This document shows positions 61,183 to 64,000 of a stretch of DNA of 64,000 bases, in pieces (the stretch's first letter is position 1; each line of letters starts with the position of its first letter). The position numbers and the translations under genes were made by a program. The notes beneath the pieces are model-generated. The model was not told the origin of the DNA. It ran no database searches and was given only the letters and a program-made list of their open reading frames with translations. The DNA is taken from positions 1-64,000 of the forward strand of contig NZ_RHOD01000007.1 of the NCBI RefSeq assembly GCF_003946095.1. The letters are read 5' to 3'. This DNA is from Levilactobacillus lindianensis. GTDB lineage: Bacteria > Bacillota > Bacilli > Lactobacillales > Lactobacillaceae.

Positions 61183-61190
61183 TCATGACA

Positions 61191-61628
61191 TCATCCTTTC
61201 TCGTTAAGTTGGTACCCCTTACCTTTAGACTCAGTGGCCCTGTTTTCCTTTGATCCAAGCTGGAGCTGATCAACTAACTGAAACGTTGGCTGCAACCACT
61301 GGGCATCAATTTCCAAAATAGCCATAACCTCTCGATGACTATACCCCGCCAATCGTAATTGAAAAACATTTTCGCTGATCCGATTGGCCTCATCTACCGG
61401 AAGTTCTTGCAACGACCGATGCCGATAGGGGACTGGGACACCACGACAAGCTAGACTTTGTAACGTCTTGAGTTCCTTATCTCCATCTGGAATTGCCACC
61501 AACGAACACCCGTGACGACGTTCAACATTGTCAATCTGCTTGATGATTGCCCGCCGATAAGCCAATGCCAGCTGAAGATATCGTTTTTTACGTTGGACAT
61601 AACGTGCTAAAAGTTGATTTAGTTTCAT
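61191..61628 (-). CDS. Hypothetical protein with HTH-like helices
   Basis: A 145-residue basic helical protein and first gene of the leftward early operon. Residues about 95-125 (ENVFQLRLAGYSHREVMAILEIDAQWLQPTFQ) look like a helix-turn-helix. It opens with a coiled coil (LNQLLARYVQRKKRYLQLALAYRRAIIKQID). ATG 61628 follows AGAGGTG. It may be an early regulator; the function is not known. Confidence 0.6.
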   Translation of the reverse strand: MKLNQLLARYVQRKKRYLQLALAYRRAIIKQIDNVERRHGCSLVAIPDGDKELKTLQSLACRGVPVPYRHRSLQELPVDEANRISENVFQLRLAGYSHREVMAILEIDAQWLQPTFQLVDQLQLGSKENRATESKGKGYQLNEKG

Positions 61629-61679
61629 TCTTTTCACCTCTTTATTATTGCTTAATAAGCTAAAATAACACGCTTTAAA

Positions 61680-61692
61680 ACGGTTTTACCGT
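61680..61692. promoter_or_regulatory. Repressor-type palindrome ACGGTTTTACCGT
   Basis: Second copy of the ACGGTTTWACCGT dyad, about 50 bp before the first early gene. A further dyad CCGTTAT-cttc-ATAACGG is at 61715-61732. Confidence 0.6.
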
Positions 61693-61875
61693 AAACGAGT
61701 GTATGTAAAGTCCCCCGTTATCTTCATAACGGTTATTCTCGGTTTCCGATTTAGGTCACTAATTTCTTCCTATCAATCCTCACTTCTTACCACACCTCTG
61801 CCAGCATTAACACTACGCGCATTTAATCCCACCAAGTTAGTCATCCCATTTACAGAAACGCCGTTTAACAAATTG

Positions 61876-61904
61876 ATTATATAACGGTTTAACCGTAATT
61901 ACAA
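61876..61904 (-). promoter_or_regulatory. Early leftward promoter with operator in its spacer
   Basis: On the minus strand TTGTAA (61899-61904), 17 bp, TATAAT (61876-61881). The dyad ACGGTTTAACCGT (61884-61896) lies wholly inside the spacer. Bound repressor would block RNA polymerase. Confidence 0.75.
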
Positions 61905-61944
61905 TGTTTTTTACCGGAAAAATTATCTTTTCATCAGTGAAATA

Positions 61945-61972
61945 TTGCTTTTATCCGTTAAAGTTCTATAAT
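61945..61972 (+). promoter_or_regulatory. Promoter of the repressor gene
   Basis: TTGCTT (61945-61950), 16 bp, TATAAT (61967-61972), divergent from the early promoter 41 bp away. A half-site (ATCCGTTAAAG) lies in the spacer. Confidence 0.7.
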
Positions 61973-62056
61973 ATAAGGTGTAGTGAACCAGCACATTAAC
62001 TGATAATCAAAACTAGAGACCCACCGCTCACACCAAAGGATCAGGAGGAACTACCA

Positions 62057-62668
62057 ATGAATAACAAAGAAGTCGTGGCACAGAACTTGGATAATCTCAT
62101 GCACCGCCATAGTGTCACGCGAAGTAAGCTCGCTGACGACTTGGGAATTAAGTATTCCACCCTATCCGATTGGCTGAACGGGCGAACCTACCCGCGCGTC
62201 GGGGCTATCACCCAACTGGCAACCTATTTCAACGTCTCCCCCTCTGCCATTGTAGATAGCACGGAGCCCAGTGAAGTCTTACAAGGCGTTGTTTCTATCC
62301 CCATTATCGGAACGATTGCGGGTGGCTCACCCATCTTAGCCGACGAACACATCGAGGGTTACGTCAAAGAACTCAAGGCCGGTCTCCCTGTGGGTGAACT
62401 CTTCTACCTGCGGGTTAAAGGCCACTCGATGGAGCCCACCATTAAAGATGGATCACTGGTCCTCATCAATCGCCAACCAGAGGTCTCAGACGGCGACATT
62501 GCGGCCGTCCTCATTAACAATGAGGCCACACTGAAACGCGTCACCATTCAGGATGGCAAATACATTCTGATCCCCGACAATAAAGATTATCCCCCGATTC
62601 TACTCGACCAAAGCAATGAAAACCGCATTCTCGGTAAGGCCATTCGGGTCACCATTAATTTAGAATAA
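62057..62668 (+). CDS. CI/LexA-like repressor with S24 autoprotease domain
   Basis: A 203-residue phage-type repressor. HTH_3 at residues about 5-60 (SKLADDLGIKYSTLSDWLNGRTYPR), then a peptidase S24 domain with cleavage site Ala88-Gly89 (GTIAGG), nucleophile Ser124 (GHSMEP) and Lys160 (ATLKRV). Such proteins cut themselves when RecA is active. It faces the early operon and should keep it silent until DNA damage. RBS AGGAGG. Confidence 0.9.
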   Translation: MNNKEVVAQNLDNLMHRHSVTRSKLADDLGIKYSTLSDWLNGRTYPRVGAITQLATYFNVSPSAIVDSTEPSEVLQGVVSIPIIGTIAGGSPILADEHIEGYVKELKAGLPVGELFYLRVKGHSMEPTIKDGSLVLINRQPEVSDGDIAAVLINNEATLKRVTIQDGKYILIPDNKDYPPILLDQSNENRILGKAIRVTINLE

Positions 62669-62681
62669 GCCTTCACAAAAT

Positions 62682-62723
62682 AGGGCCACCACAGTTAGTC
62701 AAAACTAACCGTGGTGGCCCTTT
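62682..62723. terminator. Terminator of the repressor gene
   Basis: AGGGCCACCACaGTTAGT-caaa-ACTAACcGTGGTGGCCCT followed by TT. Confidence 0.8.
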
Positions 62724-62743
62724 CTACTTAATAATTATCGTCG

Positions 62744-62759
62744 TGTTTCACATGAAACA
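62744..62759. repeat. parS-like palindrome TGTTTCACATGAAACA
   Basis: Perfect copy between convergent genes, three bases from the stop of the GTPase gene. Confidence 0.6.
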
Positions 62760-62761
62760 TC

Positions 62762-64000
62762 CTAGCTGAGTTTGGCCAATTCGGCTGGCGTATAGGCATA
62801 ATCCACGTGCGCCATCCCCGGAACCTCGTCCCAGGGGACGGGATAACCGGCACCGTGCGCACAGAACACGGAACCCGGGGTATTCGGCAAATCCCCGACC
62901 GGGTCGTACGCCTGTGCCGCCACCACCTCATCGGCATTGTGACATGGGCGATAGCCATCGATCAGGCACTCCAATTGGCCCTTGCCATGTGTATAGGCAT
63001 TGACCTCCTGCGCATAGTCCTGCATGGCGGTCACCGGGGCGGTTCCCGTCAGCACAGCCATCTCACCCGCATCCACCGGTGTGTCAAAGTCACCACTCAT
63101 CCGTTGAATATCCGTCATGGCGCGACCAATTTGATCCTGACCTACTTCCAACCGGAAACGATACCAGGGTTCCAACAGTTGAAGGCCGTCATTTTCACGA
63201 AGCATCATCAGGCCCTGACGCACCGCGCGCCACGTGGCCTCCCGGAAGTCACCGCCGACCGAATGGACAATGCTGGCGCGACCAGTCACGAGAGTAACCT
63301 TGGCATCTGTAAGGGGTGATCCTGTCAGAACGCCCAGTTGTTCCTTGGCGCGAAGATTCGATAACACTTGATGTTGCCAGTTTTTTCCGAGGATCTCCAA
63401 CGAACAGTCCGCTGCAAAGGTCAGACCACTGCCCCGGGGCGCCGGTTCAATCAACAGGTGAACCTCCGCGTAATGCCGGAGGGGTTCGAAGTGACCGACC
63501 CCCTCAACGGCCTTTGTGACGGTCTCCTTGTACAGAATGCTTCCGGCATCAAAACCAACATCCAATTGAAAACGGTCGTGCAGAATCTGTTGGAGAATTT
63601 CCAATTGAACGGTCCCCATGATTTGAACACGAATCTCCTGCAGGTGGCTGGACCATGTGACGTGGAGCTGTGGATCCTCATCTTCCAATTGCCGAAAGAT
63701 CGTGAGGCAGTCATGCAGATCGTGGCCTTGCGGATCCACCGCATAGGTTAGTACCGGCTGAATCTCTGGCGTGCGCTCATCCGCCACATTACCCAGTCCC
63801 TGACCGGGATAGGTGTCTGTTAGATTGGGGATTGCACAGACCTCACCGGCCGCGAAACTCTGCCGAATTTCAAATTTAGTGCCGTTATAGACCCGGAGCT
63901 GGTTGACCTTCTGTTCCCCGAGTAGCACGGTCTTGGTGGCCAGCTGGCCCCCAGTGATCCGTAACCAGGTCAGCCGCACCCCCTTGTCGTCATGCGAAAT
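62762..64000 (-). CDS. Tet-like ribosomal protection/translation GTPase, C-terminal part
   Basis: The frame is open to the window edge, so the 5' half, including the GTPase domain, is outside. The 413 visible residues cover EF-G domains II to V: FAAGEVCAIPNL, TYPGQGLG, MGTVQLEILQQILHDRFQLDV (domain III) and a C-terminal YTHGKGQLECLIDGYRPCHNADEVV...SVFCAHGAGYPVPWDEV, typical of TetM/TetP-like proteins. Whether it protects against tetracycline cannot be judged; chromosomal relatives often do other work. Confidence 0.8.
   Translation of the reverse strand: MSHDDKGVRLTWLRITGGQLATKTVLLGEQKVNQLRVYNGTKFEIRQSFAAGEVCAIPNLTDTYPGQGLGNVADERTPEIQPVLTYAVDPQGHDLHDCLTIFRQLEDEDPQLHVTWSSHLQEIRVQIMGTVQLEILQQILHDRFQLDVGFDAGSILYKETVTKAVEGVGHFEPLRHYAEVHLLIEPAPRGSGLTFAADCSLEILGKNWQHQVLSNLRAKEQLGVLTGSPLTDAKVTLVTGRASIVHSVGGDFREATWRAVRQGLMMLRENDGLQLLEPWYRFRLEVGQDQIGRAMTDIQRMSGDFDTPVDAGEMAVLTGTAPVTAMQDYAQEVNAYTHGKGQLECLIDGYRPCHNADEVVAAQAYDPVGDLPNTPGSVFCAHGAGYPVPWDEVPGMAHVDYAYTPAELAKLS

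Noticed and set aside
61699-61884. Possible small ORFs in the early leader
   Set aside because: Neither strand offers a start with a ribosome binding site; the region is better explained by operators and leader RNA.
58531-62668. Complete functional prophage
   Set aside because: No integrase, packaging, head, tail, replication or endolysin genes are present, and ordinary genes flank both sides.
62807-63319. 170-codon plus-strand ORF
   Set aside because: Antisense to the Tet-like GTPase, His/Arg-rich shadow composition.

Overview
The window looks like chromosomal DNA of a heterofermentative lactic acid bacterium of the Lactobacillaceae, most like the Levilactobacillus brevis group. The signs are dense AGGAGG-type ribosome binding sites, moderate GC, a malolactic locus, a 1,3-propanediol-type iron alcohol dehydrogenase, T-box control of a peptide-binding protein, DUF5776 and LysM surface proteins, and Lactobacillales-type families (CadD, PepI, helveticin J). 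The species call is inference. No tRNA, rRNA or CRISPR array was seen.

Layout. 1-600 is an AT-rich IS4-type transposase remnant. 0.6-7.9 kb holds a TetR regulator with its nonsense-interrupted DUF4097 target, an HxlR unit, a cation exporter, an iron alcohol dehydrogenase, and two GyrI-like proteins facing a WYL regulator. 7.9-10.3 kb is a heme-sensing hrtR-hrtB-hrtA operon with two HrtR-type operators. 10.3-15 kb has an MFS transporter, three small Mor-like regulators and a second WYL regulator. 15.4-19.5 kb has a secreted amidase, an AldA-type aldehyde dehydrogenase and a zinc alcohol dehydrogenase with a cre site. 19.8-24 kb has an RHH regulator with an SPFH protein, a dense nest of inverted repeats that looks like a structured RNA, and a T-box leader before an OppA-like protein. 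25.7-29.5 kb is mleR / mleA / mleP.

29.6-39.1 kb looks like one stress regulon. Four or five promoters with 19-bp spacers and a CCTTGAAG half-site (the fifth only by spacing) precede two NAD(P)-binding proteins, an MFS exporter, a zinc alcohol dehydrogenase and a flavodoxin. An AdhR-like MerR regulator without cysteines sits inside the set. 39-58 kb is a mosaic of exported wall proteins, tandem DMT exporters, DNA repair, TetR/YhgE, a candidate small RNA, yaaA, pepI and a 3-kb esterase+MFS insertion flanked by 58-bp direct repeats.

The most striking locus is 58.5-62.7 kb. A LexA/CI-type self-cleaving repressor is divergent from a short leftward set: two unknown small proteins, an ArpU-like late regulator, two holin-like membrane proteins and a helveticin J-type bacteriocin. 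The repressor-type palindrome lies inside the leftward promoter. The holin and bacteriocin promoters share a 16-bp box (GCACRAAAYMCGCACG) exactly 20 bp upstream of their -10 elements. It reads as a minimal prophage-derived, DNA-damage-inducible bacteriocin production and release cassette. The window ends inside a Tet-like translation GTPase gene.

Seven parS-like 16-bp palindromes (TGTTTCAYRTGAAACA, one with a mismatch) are scattered at gene borders through the whole window.
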